This document shows, piece by piece, positions 39,984 through 47,671 of a stretch of 64,000 nucleotides of DNA. The notes under the pieces were generated by a model. It had not been told where the DNA came from. It saw nothing but the letters and a program-made list of their open reading frames with translations, and did no database searches. A program made the position numbers and the translations under genes. The DNA lies in contig NZ_JARWAC010000004.1 in the NCBI RefSeq assembly GCF_029846175.1, forward strand, positions 186,001-250,000, read 5' to 3'. Numbering within the stretch: the first letter of the stretch is position 1; the number at the start of each line of letters is the position of its first letter. This stretch comes from Sphaerisporangium sp. TRM90804. Lineage in GTDB: Bacteria; Actinomycetota; Actinomycetes; Streptosporangiales; Streptosporangiaceae.

Positions 39984-40745
39984 TCAGCGGCGCAGGAGCG
40001 CGGCCCACGTCTTCTCGCCGATGATCGAATCCGGGGTGAGCTTCTCGGCCTTCTGGAAGGCGATGACGCCGGCCTTCAGGTCTGGGTCGTACTTCTGGGA
40101 CAGCAGGTCCTGGGGTGGGAACCCGCGGGCCCCGAGTAGCCATCGGAGCGTCTTGACGTCCCAGTTCTCATCACCAGGACGCAGCAGCGGCAGAGCTTTC
40201 ACGAGTTTCTCCGTCCAGGTGAACGCCGGGGTGAATGCGGTGCCGGTCATCAGGAGCGCGACGCTGGTCCGGAAGCTGCCCATGTTGATCGAGTGCGGGT
40301 CGATCTTGCTTGTGTTGACTTCCTTGTGGCCCTTAACCCGCGACGGGGGAAGGTCGAACTCCTTGCAGAGTTCGGCGCACAACCGCTTGTAGGAGTCGAG
40401 TTGCTTCTCCGGCCAGGGCGCTCGCCCGTCGTTCTCCGCTTCGATGCCGATGGAGTTGGAGTTGGTGTGGTTGGCGCTGATCGACGGGGCGTTGTGCCAG
40501 CACCGGCCGGCGGCGACGATGAAGATGGTGCCGTCGCGGCGCAGCCAGATCTGCGACAGCGGACCTTCCAGTCCGGGCCGGCCGTCGCGGACCACATGCA
40601 GGTCGTCCCATCCGGCGGTGTGGTGTGCCACGACCCCCTGAACAGCGGGTTGCGGACCGTGTCCGCGGGTTCTCCAGCCAGAGCACTCGACCACCGGGTA
40701 CCCGGTGCGGCGTGCGACAGCGGCGAGCTGGGTGAGCCACGGCAT
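39984..40745 (-). CDS. endolysin: N-acetylmuramoyl-L-alanine amidase with PG-binding domain
   Basis: A 253-residue lysin. The Amidase_2/PGRP-like domain (about 10-165) has VVAHHTAG (His41/His42), CWHNAP (His84) and KGHKEVN...KIDPH (His140, Asp149), consistent with the zinc-binding set. A peptidoglycan-binding domain of type 1 follows (about 185-253, WDVKTLRWLLGARGF and GVIAFQKAEKL). It cleaves the amide bond between MurNAc and the stem peptide during host lysis. There is no signal peptide, so it depends on the holin. Its start overlaps the previous stop (TGATG). Confidence 0.92.
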   Translation of the reverse strand: MPWLTQLAAVARRTGYPVVECSGWRTRGHGPQPAVQGVVAHHTAGWDDLHVVRDGRPGLEGPLSQIWLRRDGTIFIVAAGRCWHNAPSISANHTNSNSIGIEAENDGRAPWPEKQLDSYKRLCAELCKEFDLPPSRVKGHKEVNTSKIDPHSINMGSFRTSVALLMTGTAFTPAFTWTEKLVKALPLLRPGDENWDVKTLRWLLGARGFPPQDLLSQKYDPDLKAGVIAFQKAEKLTPDSIIGEKTWAALLRR

Positions 40746-41062
40746 CAGACGGACTCCAGTCGCTTCCGTCGGGCGTCGCGCCAGGTGCGGATGATGATGA
40801 CCAGCCGCCACGCCAGCACGACGGGGATCAAGGCAAAGGACGCCATGCGGGCGATCGCGAACCACGAGCCCTCGGGGATGATCAGGCGGAGCGCCCACAA
40901 CGTCAGACACAAACCGAGGGCGCTCTGGAACGCTGCGACGTGACGTCCTTGCGGTGTCTGCCACCAGCGGGCCAGAAGCATTTGCGCGATCACGCAGGCG
41001 TCCGCGAGCAGGGCTGAGAGCACCACTAGGACCGTCCCGGCGGCGTAAAGCTGCTCAGTCAC
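40745..41062 (-). CDS. small membrane protein of the lysis region, 105 aa
   Basis: About 105 residues with three hydrophobic helices (TVLVVLSALLADACVIAQMLL; LGLCLTLWALRLII; ASFALIPVVLAWRLVIIIRT) and a basic end. It sits directly before the endolysin. GTG 41062 with GGGGGCAAGC upstream is preferred over ATG 41083. It is a possible second holin or pinholin. Confidence 0.65.
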   Translation of the reverse strand: MTEQLYAAGTVLVVLSALLADACVIAQMLLARWWQTPQGRHVAAFQSALGLCLTLWALRLIIPEGSWFAIARMASFALIPVVLAWRLVIIIRTWRDARRKRLESV

Positions 41063-41261
41063 GCTTGCCCCCAAACGCGTCATCCATGATCTCTTGGAAG
41101 CCGTTGGCCTCGCGTAATCTGCGGAGCCGTTCGGCGATCGTCAGGGTGTGAGTGGCCCGTTCACGAGCGTTTTGGCGGTCACGTAGAGCGCGTTCACAGG
41201 ACGCCTCTGCTAGGCGGGCCGCCTCATCGATGTCGGGCCGGTCGTCGTCGCTTGGCCTCAT
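41055..41261 (-). CDS. small charged helical protein, 68 aa
   Basis: A 68-residue helical protein rich in Arg, Glu and Ala (ARLAEASCERALRDRQNARE; AERLRRLREANGF), without a membrane segment. It overlaps the gene before it (ATGA) and the one after it, so all three are translationally coupled. The function is unknown; it might be a cytoplasmic partner for the flanking membrane proteins. Confidence 0.6.
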   Translation of the reverse strand: MRPSDDDRPDIDEAARLAEASCERALRDRQNARERATHTLTIAERLRRLREANGFQEIMDDAFGGKRD

Positions 41262-41596
41262 TCGCCTGCCTCAACTTGGCGTGTCCGTATCTCCTGGAGC
41301 AGAGCGGCAGCGACTTGAGCGCCCTCGGTGCTGGCCAGTAACGCAGCACGGATTTCCTCGGCGTAGGCCTGCCGGGTCGTTTCATGGGCCGCGTGTTCGG
41401 ATTCCCAGAAGCGTCGCCACTGGTCAGCGTCGTCGTTGGCCTCTTTGACGCGGGCGTCTCGGTCAGCGCGGACGTCCTCGACCACGGATCGGTGGACGAG
41501 GACGCCTTTCAAGACGAAGCCAACAGTGGTGAAGATCACCGCTAGGGCGATAGCGACTAGGGATCCTTGGACCCATGGGATTGTCGCCAGGTCCAC
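41258..41596 (-). CDS. membrane-anchored coiled-coil protein, 112 aa
   Basis: One N-terminal transmembrane helix (GSLVAIALAVIFTTVGFVL) is followed by a long charged helix (DVRADRDARVKEANDDADQWRRF). This topology resembles phage spanin- or Rz-like proteins, but actinophages infect hosts without a classical outer membrane, so the role is open. Confidence 0.65.
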   Translation of the reverse strand: MDLATIPWVQGSLVAIALAVIFTTVGFVLKGVLVHRSVVEDVRADRDARVKEANDDADQWRRFWESEHAAHETTRQAYAEEIRAALLASTEGAQVAAALLQEIRTRQVEAGE

Positions 41597-41670
41597 TCAG
41601 CGTCGCCTTTCGATATGCGTGAGTGCCGCCCGCGCGGAGGTGGATGCGCGAGCGGCACGATCGTGGGTGC

Positions 41671-42090
41671 TTAGCCGGCCATGAGGCCGGAGTCTGTGAG
41701 TGCCTCGATGATCTGGTTGATCTTGTTGCGGTTCGCCTGCACGTCCGCACGCAACGCGTTGTAGTTGTTCGCGTTCGGAGTCCCGCCGATGTCCCCGTCA
41801 GCGGCCATGCCACCCAGCTCCGACACCGAATCCGCCACCGGGACCTCGGGGATCTCCTGCGGCGCAAGGCTGTAATCCGACCCATCCGCCCCCCGCCAGT
41901 ACGGCTCATCGTCCTTGCCGTAGATCTGGCCACCGCTGGGCGGCGGGGATGGGGTCGTCCGGTTCGGCAGTTCCCACCCGGCCGATGCCTTGGTGAGAGG
42001 GGCGCGCTTCTGGCCGGCGGAGAACTGGCTGGCTTGGGCGCGGGCGAGGTCGCCGACATCGTCCTCGATGCCCTTGCGGTAGTCCGACAT
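41671..42090 (-). CDS. minor tail-associated protein, 139 aa
   Basis: A soluble 139-residue protein, MSDYRKGIEDDVGDLARAQ, with a Pro-rich middle and the end NANNYNALRADVQANRNKINQIIEAL, which looks like a short trimeric coiled coil. Its start overlaps the stop of the tail protein upstream (ATGA), so it belongs to the tail-tip module. No enzymatic motif is seen. Confidence 0.7.
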   Translation of the reverse strand: MSDYRKGIEDDVGDLARAQASQFSAGQKRAPLTKASAGWELPNRTTPSPPPSGGQIYGKDDEPYWRGADGSDYSLAPQEIPEVPVADSVSELGGMAADGDIGGTPNANNYNALRADVQANRNKINQIIEALTDSGLMAG

Positions 42091-43928
42091 CAGTCCTCCT
42101 CTGGTAGCTCTGCGAAGGTCAGCACGCAGGTCTCCTGGTCAGAGCCTTTGGACGGCGGGGTGAAGGCCATCCCGACGACACGCCAGGACTTCGCGAACGA
42201 CGCGACACCGTCCTCGATGGGCCACCAATGGTTGACGAGCATCAACGTCACCGTGTCGCCCAGGTTCCCCGGCCCGTAGGACGTGTTCGCTGGTAGGCGG
42301 ACCGTCGCTTGGTGGATGCGGACCGCGCCTGCCCTGTTGGTCGCCCACCAGGTGGCGTAGTCGTCGAGCGTGTCGACGTCGCTGACGCTGCCGTAGTCGA
42401 CCGTGACGTCTAGCCCGGCCCATCCGGCGTCGATGTGGGCCTGCGCGAGCACCACGGCAGACACCAGCGGCTCAGAAGTGGTGCTTGCGTCATCGTTAAT
42501 GGACTCGCCGCGGGTCTGGAACGCGGTGCCGCCACGCAACGGGTCGATGTCCTCTTGCCAACTCAGGACAGCGCCTGGCTGCTGAAACTTGTGGCTGGTG
42601 GCATCGTTGCCGAGCTTGGGATACCCCCACACCCAGTGCCGGGTACGGGACCCGTCCTCGTTGGCGATGACTTGGATAGCCCACTCGAAACCGGCGTCCA
42701 CGTTGGCCAGCTCGGTGAGCCGTTCCCCGTAGGTGGAGGACTCCGACGCCAGGTAGGTGCGGTCCCGGACGACTCCGGAGGTGCCGGACTGCAACTCCAG
42801 TCCGATGTCGTAGCGGGGTGTGGACTGCATCTCGGTGAGCAGGGCGCGGGCGATCGCGATCTGGTCGTCCGAGCTGTACGTCAGGTCCTCGCGGATCTTG
42901 ACCTTGGTGAGGTACGACTCCAGGCTCGACCCGCTGATGCTCACCTGGATGGGCCCGCTGCCCTGCCAGGACACCGAGGCCGACCAGATGATGTAGCTGC
43001 CCCAGATGATCCCGTTGCGGTAGACGTGGACCACGGTCCGCCCGGGACCGGTGGACAGGTCCTCAGGGTGCCGGGGCACGATCCGCGCGACCTTCGCCGC
43101 GGTCACCGCGTCGGTGATGTTCACCGTCGCGCCAAACGTCCCGGGCTCGCCGATACGCCTCTCGTAGGAGACGCCGTGCAGGTCGAGGTCCTTGGCGATC
43201 AGCTCATCCGTCAGCAGGTCCGCGAACTCGTAGGTGTAGTGGACGACTCGCTCGCCGGACGGGAGTGCGGGGACTGACGGCGGCGGGGTGGGTGGGTTGC
43301 CTCCCCCGCCTTGCGACTCCCCTGGGACGACGACGGTGAATCCGTGGATGCCCTGAGCAAGCCGGTCTGAGTCGAAGACCTCGATACCTGTAGCGCCGGG
43401 GGTGTCGATACCCCGGGAGACCAGGGTCGAGGACACGCCACCGGAGGAGGATGCAAAGCCTTCCTCGGTGAACCCGTCAGGTGTGCTCCACTCAGGCGGG
43501 CCAGAGACGGACCGTCCGGTCGCGTACCGCAGCTGCGTACCCGTGCCCGCGGGCAGGGTAACGCTCGGGGTGGGCGCCTCGGTCCCGGTGTTGGTCAGGA
43601 AGGCGATGCGGGGCGTGGCTGCTGACGCACCGGACATCGACACGATCTGCACGACACCCGCGCCGCCGGCACCCTGGGTGAAGGTGTACGAGGACGGGTT
43701 GGTCCCTGTGCCGATGCGCGTCCACACGTTGGTGCGGAACGTGACCCCGGGGGCGAACGCGTTGGCCTCGGACAGGAGCGTCCACCCGCCCGACGGGGCC
43801 ACCATGCCACTGGCCCGGTCCGAGGAGTGCCACGCGATCAGCCGGTCCCCGGAGACCGTTGACGGGGCCGGGCAGGAGAACGACGTGACCCCGGTGGCGC
43901 CGATCTTTGTGGCGTCGCGGACGGGCAT
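42090..43928 (-). CDS. minor tail protein (tail-tip/baseplate), 612 aa
   Basis: A 612-residue protein. The N-terminal 200 residues look like a beta-sandwich adhesin (GGWTLLSEAN, YATGRSVSGPP). After a Gly/Pro linker, the rest resembles siphophage minor tail proteins that follow the distal tail protein, such as the ReqiPepy/gp37-like family (RIGEPGTFGATVNITDA, IIWGSYIIWSASVSWQG). It lies directly after the distal tail gene. ATG 43928 has GGGGGTGCGC upstream. The N-terminal domain may recognise the host surface. Confidence 0.75.
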   Translation of the reverse strand: MPVRDATKIGATGVTSFSCPAPSTVSGDRLIAWHSSDRASGMVAPSGGWTLLSEANAFAPGVTFRTNVWTRIGTGTNPSSYTFTQGAGGAGVVQIVSMSGASAATPRIAFLTNTGTEAPTPSVTLPAGTGTQLRYATGRSVSGPPEWSTPDGFTEEGFASSSGGVSSTLVSRGIDTPGATGIEVFDSDRLAQGIHGFTVVVPGESQGGGGNPPTPPPSVPALPSGERVVHYTYEFADLLTDELIAKDLDLHGVSYERRIGEPGTFGATVNITDAVTAAKVARIVPRHPEDLSTGPGRTVVHVYRNGIIWGSYIIWSASVSWQGSGPIQVSISGSSLESYLTKVKIREDLTYSSDDQIAIARALLTEMQSTPRYDIGLELQSGTSGVVRDRTYLASESSTYGERLTELANVDAGFEWAIQVIANEDGSRTRHWVWGYPKLGNDATSHKFQQPGAVLSWQEDIDPLRGGTAFQTRGESINDDASTTSEPLVSAVVLAQAHIDAGWAGLDVTVDYGSVSDVDTLDDYATWWATNRAGAVRIHQATVRLPANTSYGPGNLGDTVTLMLVNHWWPIEDGVASFAKSWRVVGMAFTPPSKGSDQETCVLTFAELPEED

Positions 43929-43954
43929 GCGCACCCCCGCCCCTGGTCAGCTAG

Positions 43955-45022
43955 CTACATGTAGGCGGAGGAGAACAGCAACTCGATCGGGTTTGACCCG
44001 CCCGAGTCGGCGGTGTAGGCGATGCGGTTCGTGCCTGCGGCGAGGGTCCACTCCTCAACCGGCACCGACAGAGACGACAAGGCATCCATGCGGTCGGCGC
44101 CGTCCAACAGGACAGTGCCAGCGTTGGTGTCGACGAGGAGTTGCTCGCCGTCGTCGAGGTCGATGCCGAAGCGCAGGATCCGGCCCAAGGTCTCGTTCTC
44201 GATCACGGGGTCGACCACCGGGCCATTGATTTTGATCAGCGGCGAGGTGGCGATGTCGCCGTCGTTAACGCAGTAGTCCGTCCCGTCCGCCGGGACGGTG
44301 ACGGACTGCTGCTGGAGGTCGTACCGGCGCGGGTCGGCGGCCACCCAGCGGACCGACACGGCGGTGAACTGCTGCCCGTAGTGCTGCACCGACATCAGCC
44401 GGGAGGTGACCTTGGCCTTCGCCCGGAGCGTCTCCGAGTCGGTCCGGATCACCAAATCCAGTTCTGAGCCGTCCTCAGACAGGTTGAGGACGCGCCGCAG
44501 GTCACGGCGGCTGGTGAGGAACGCGCCCGCATCATCAGACACCGCGATGACCGCTGACACGGTGCGCTGCTGTGCGTAGTCTCGGCCCGGCCACGACCCG
44601 TGCCGGGCTGCCCGGGGCGCGTTACCCGAGTCGACCTCGGGCAGGTCATCCCAACCCTCCGGGCCCGGCTCCAGAATCCAGTACGGCGCGACGCCGAACA
44701 CCATGCGAGCCCACTCGATCTGCCACGGCCCCGTGAGGAGCTGCCCCGGCAGGATCGGAGCGTCCGCCGACAGCGCCGGGAACCGTGACGTCGTGACGAA
44801 AGTGGGCAAGGTGACGTTGCCGGACCACGTCAGTTCGAACGCCGGGAACGACGAGGTCGTGACGAACGCGGGCAGAGAAATCGCGATCGACGGCGACGAC
44901 GCCACCAGCGGCGGGAACGACGACGCGGTGACGAACGCGCCCAGGGAGACGGCGGCGTTCTCTACCCGAGCTGGGCGGACGATGCGGGATGAGGTGAGGT
45001 TGCCACGTCCAAGCCGTGCCAC
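43955..45022 (-). CDS. distal-tail-like protein with FVTxSxFP repeats
   Basis: A 355-residue siphophage tail component (Dit/Phage_tail-like). The C-terminal half has the belt-forming pattern (AFLTSRRDLRRVLNL, VSVRWVAADPRRYDL) typical of that family. The first 85 residues hold three copies of F-V-T-x-S-x-F-P (FVTASSFPPL, FVTTSSFPAF, FVTTSRFPAL) about 24 residues apart, which is unusual. The start is GTG 45022. The protein probably forms the ring that connects the tail tube to the tip. Confidence 0.75.
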   Translation of the reverse strand: MARLGRGNLTSSRIVRPARVENAAVSLGAFVTASSFPPLVASSPSIAISLPAFVTTSSFPAFELTWSGNVTLPTFVTTSRFPALSADAPILPGQLLTGPWQIEWARMVFGVAPYWILEPGPEGWDDLPEVDSGNAPRAARHGSWPGRDYAQQRTVSAVIAVSDDAGAFLTSRRDLRRVLNLSEDGSELDLVIRTDSETLRAKAKVTSRLMSVQHYGQQFTAVSVRWVAADPRRYDLQQQSVTVPADGTDYCVNDGDIATSPLIKINGPVVDPVIENETLGRILRFGIDLDDGEQLLVDTNAGTVLLDGADRMDALSSLSVPVEEWTLAAGTNRIAYTADSGGSNPIELLFSSAYM

Positions 45023-45031
45023 CGGGCCCCC

Positions 45032-45703
45032 TTACCAGTTAGAGGCGCGGTGAACAGCAGTCCGGTTGACCACGTGGACGGCGAGCCTCGGCGGTTCCGG
45101 TGCCGGGACGATCTCCACAGCGGCCCACGACCACGACGGCGCACTGGCCCCGAAAGCATCCAGGTTGAACGTCACCGTGGACCCAGGCGACGCCGTGTTA
45201 GACGCCTTGACGACCCGCATGGAACTTTGGTTGCTGACCGCGCTGTCAGTGGACGTCGGCGAGCCGAGCCCGTTTCCATCGTTCGAGCCGCACAGCCCAC
45301 GGGACCCGGCGACAGTGGACACGTAGCCGTTGACCGTGACGTTGTTGGTCGACGACGTACCCGACCCTGAAGCACCGATCGGGGACGTCAAGTCCGCCCC
45401 GGTGACAACGTCGAGCTTGAAGACTCGCGTGGTCGACGCAACCCAGGTCGCGGTGACCGTCATCCCAGTGCGGGCCGCAAGGAGCGGCGCCGTGTAGATG
45501 CTGACCGCGCCGCTCCCGCCCTGCTTCTGTAGGGTCCAGGTGAGTGCGGCCCCGTTGTTGGTGATGCTGTTGGGCCCAACGTTGGACATGGTTGTCGCGA
45601 CGAGCAGGGAGCTATCCGGCGGGTCGAACGATGCCGTGGTCAGCAAAGTAGCGCTGAATGAACCGGTGATCGCAGGCGATGACGCATCGATGGCGACTGC
45701 CAC
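45032..45703 (-). CDS. phage tail beta-sandwich protein, 223 aa
   Basis: A 223-residue Ser/Thr/Val-rich protein with an immunoglobulin- or lectin-like pattern (AALTWTLQKQGGSGAVSIYTAPLL-type strands, WSWAAVEIVPAPE end). Its N terminus (TGSFSATLLTTASFDPP) echoes the FVTxSxFP repeat of the next gene. It is likely a minor tail or adhesin subunit. The start is GTG 45703. Confidence 0.65.
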   Translation of the reverse strand: MAVAIDASSPAITGSFSATLLTTASFDPPDSSLLVATTMSNVGPNSITNNGAALTWTLQKQGGSGAVSIYTAPLLAARTGMTVTATWVASTTRVFKLDVVTGADLTSPIGASGSGTSSTNNVTVNGYVSTVAGSRGLCGSNDGNGLGSPTSTDSAVSNQSSMRVVKASNTASPGSTVTFNLDAFGASAPSWSWAAVEIVPAPEPPRLAVHVVNRTAVHRASNW

Positions 45704-45706
45704 GCG

Positions 45707-46183
45707 TCAGCACCTTTCGAAGAGCATGCTGGCGCGGACGCCCACACCGGCGGGAGCGGTGCACCGGATGACGAACCCTTCGCCAAGCGGCGAGTCCGGG
45801 GTCGTCCCGAGCGGTCCGTCGTAGTACAGGGTGCCGCCGTTGGGGGTGAGGGTGATCGCCTCGATCACGCTGATCGTGGTCGGCTCAGTCGTCCAGTTCT
45901 TCGCGGCGCTGAACCCGGTAGAGGCGTGGCGGCCGTAGTTCTGGTAGATCGTGGCGCTCGTGCTGTTCGTGCCAGGAGGATTCGCTCCGAACGTGCACAA
46001 GCAGACCTCTACCAGCACCGGGACGGCGCTCGCTGAGACTCCGAGGAACGACACCCGGTACTTCAGCAGGTCAACGCCGTGGTTCGCCGTGGTCGCACCG
46101 CTCTTCACCCCAAGGATGCTCTTGGCGCTGGTCGTAAGGGTGATCTCACCCTCGGTCGTGATGGAGTAGCCGCTCTTGGCCAC
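45707..46183 (-). CDS. phage tail protein, 158 aa
   Basis: A beta-rich 158-residue protein (GYSITTEGEITLTT, KYRVSFLGVSASAVPVLVEVC). GTG 46183 follows GGGAGGCCCG. It lies between tail genes in the same orientation and ends three bases before the next start, so it is cotranscribed. It is a likely minor tail or capsid-decoration subunit; no family is recognised. Confidence 0.65.
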   Translation of the reverse strand: MAKSGYSITTEGEITLTTSAKSILGVKSGATTANHGVDLLKYRVSFLGVSASAVPVLVEVCLCTFGANPPGTNSTSATIYQNYGRHASTGFSAAKNWTTEPTTISVIEAITLTPNGGTLYYDGPLGTTPDSPLGEGFVIRCTAPAGVGVRASMLFERC

Positions 46184-46241
46184 CGGGCCTCCCAGGGCAT
46201 AGAAAAGCCCCGGCCACATGGGCTCAGGGCGGAAGAAAGAA

Positions 46242-46703
46242 TCAGGCGGCTACGAGCTGGTTAGCCCACACACCGTCAGCGGCAATCGCAACGGACAACG
46301 TCCCATCCTGAGTTGCGTAGTCCCCCCCGAAAGTCCGCAGCAGGACCGCACGGTTAGACAAGCCAGGCACGTAGAACAGCCCGCCACGGACCGCAGTGAG
46401 CGTGGAGTTCTCCCACTCGACCGGTGAGGTGAACGTCCACCGCGCGGTACCGGGCTCGCCCGACAGTTCCTCGAAAACCGCTCCGGCAAGGGCGATGCCG
46501 CCTGCGCTGTACCCGGTGCCGACGATCTCGGAGGCGTTCAGCGGGCTGGTGCCGTACGCCGGCGCGGACTGCGAGAAGTTCGGCACCAGCGAGTTCGTGA
46601 ACAAGGCAAGCTTGAAGGCCGCCGCGTCCGAAAGGTCGAGCGCTAGATCGTTGTTGAGCGCGTCGACGATGGTGTCTACGAAGACCCCGTCAGTAATCGC
46701 CAC
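46242..46703 (-). CDS. phage structural protein, 153 aa
   Basis: A 153-residue protein beginning MAITDGVFVDTIVDALNNDL, then FKLALFTNSLVPNF and a beta-rich end. Proteins with this opening occur as minor structural components near the tail tip of actinophages. The start is GTG 46703, and it overlaps the upstream gene by 14 bases. Confidence 0.7.
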   Translation of the reverse strand: MAITDGVFVDTIVDALNNDLALDLSDAAAFKLALFTNSLVPNFSQSAPAYGTSPLNASEIVGTGYSAGGIALAGAVFEELSGEPGTARWTFTSPVEWENSTLTAVRGGLFYVPGLSNRAVLLRTFGGDYATQDGTLSVAIAADGVWANQLVAA

Positions 46704-46926
46704 CGGGGCTCCCCAGGTTGATCCTCACGTCACGCCGACCGGAGGCGTGCTCGGTGGTTTCGTGACCGTTCTGGTCTCGGACGGTCTGTGCCACGGGACG
46801 GCCTTCGTCATCCCGGTGGACTGTCACTTCGTCCTTGGTGGCGTAGGTGCGGCTCGACTGCCGGACGCCCTTGTCCTTGAGCCACTCGGCGTACGGCCCG
46901 TCCCGCTGGGGGTCGTATTCAGGCAT
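46690..46926 (-). CDS. small hydrophilic phage protein, 78 aa
   Basis: A 78-residue acidic/basic protein, MPEYDPQRDGPYAEWLKDKG, with VTVHRDDEGRPVAQTVRDQ. It has no hydrophobic core typical of an enzyme. It is the first minus-strand gene after the plus-strand lipoprotein gene, and its stop overlaps the next start. The function is unknown. Confidence 0.65.
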   Translation of the reverse strand: MPEYDPQRDGPYAEWLKDKGVRQSSRTYATKDEVTVHRDDEGRPVAQTVRDQNGHETTEHASGRRDVRINLGSPGGDY

Positions 46927-46960
46927 GCGGAAAGCCCTCTCGGTGAAGCCGGAATGAGAA

Positions 46961-46980
46961 AGGCCGCACATAGGCGGCCT
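46961..46980 (-). terminator. weak hairpin AGGCCGC/GCGGCCT
   Basis: A 7-bp stem with a six-base loop lies upstream of the 46926 start, followed by TTTC on the minus strand. It may limit read-through from the tape measure gene. Confidence 0.45.
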
Positions 46981-47085
46981 CGGTTCGATTACAGGTGGGC
47001 ACTATCCGGCCCCGCTGCGCGTTTGGAACGTGCGAAGATGCGGATCGTCCGCAGAGGATCACGCCAAGTGACTCAGGAGCCCCCC

Positions 47086-47664
47086 GTGAAGACCACCCAC
47101 ACCCTCGCAACCGTGTTCGTCGCCGCTCTGACGCTGGCAGCGTGCGGTTCACCTCAGGTGACCAGCACTCCAGACGCCGTCGTCACCGACACCAAATCGG
47201 CAGAAGCGGCGATCAGCATGCCGTCCCCCACCCCATCGGCCGCCGCAACGCAGGCCGGGTTAGGCGACACGATCACCGTCGCGGGCTCCGACGCCGGCTC
47301 GAAGGTCGCCGTGAAGCTCAACAAAGTGATCAAAAGGGCTGTCCCGGCGGACGAGTTCACCAAGCCGGACAACGGCTCCCGGTTCTTCGCCATCGAGTTC
47401 GCTCTGCAAAACCTCGGCACCGTGGTCTACGACGACTCCCCCAGCAACGGCACCGCGATCATTGACACCGAAGGGCAGCAGTACACCCCCACCATCGCCG
47501 ACGTCCAAGGTGGCGTGGAGTACAGCTCCGTCACCGTGTCCCCCGGCGACAAGCGCCGCGGCCTGGTGGTCTTCGAGGTCCCCCAGGGGGCGCAGATCCA
47601 GACAGTGCAACTCGCTCTCGACAGCGGATTCGCCAATCAGACTGCTGAATGGCGAATCCGCTGA
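47086..47664 (+). CDS. lipoprotein with DUF4352-like domain (moron)
   Basis: A 192-residue secreted lipoprotein on the strand opposite to all surrounding tail genes. The signal peptide ends in the lipobox LAAC (Cys20). A Thr/Ser/Pro linker and an immunoglobulin-like DUF4352/telokin-like domain (about 70-190; AVKLNKVIKRAVP, RFFAIEFALQNLGT, RRGLVVFEVPQG) follow. GTG 47086 is preceded by AGGAGCCCCCC. Prophage genes placed like this are usually expressed in the lysogen. A surface role such as superinfection exclusion is an inference. It stops seven bases before the convergent tape measure gene ends. Confidence 0.88.
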   Translation: MKTTHTLATVFVAALTLAACGSPQVTSTPDAVVTDTKSAEAAISMPSPTPSAAATQAGLGDTITVAGSDAGSKVAVKLNKVIKRAVPADEFTKPDNGSRFFAIEFALQNLGTVVYDDSPSNGTAIIDTEGQQYTPTIADVQGGVEYSSVTVSPGDKRRGLVVFEVPQGAQIQTVQLALDSGFANQTAEWRIR

Positions 47665-47671
47665 CGAGTGC

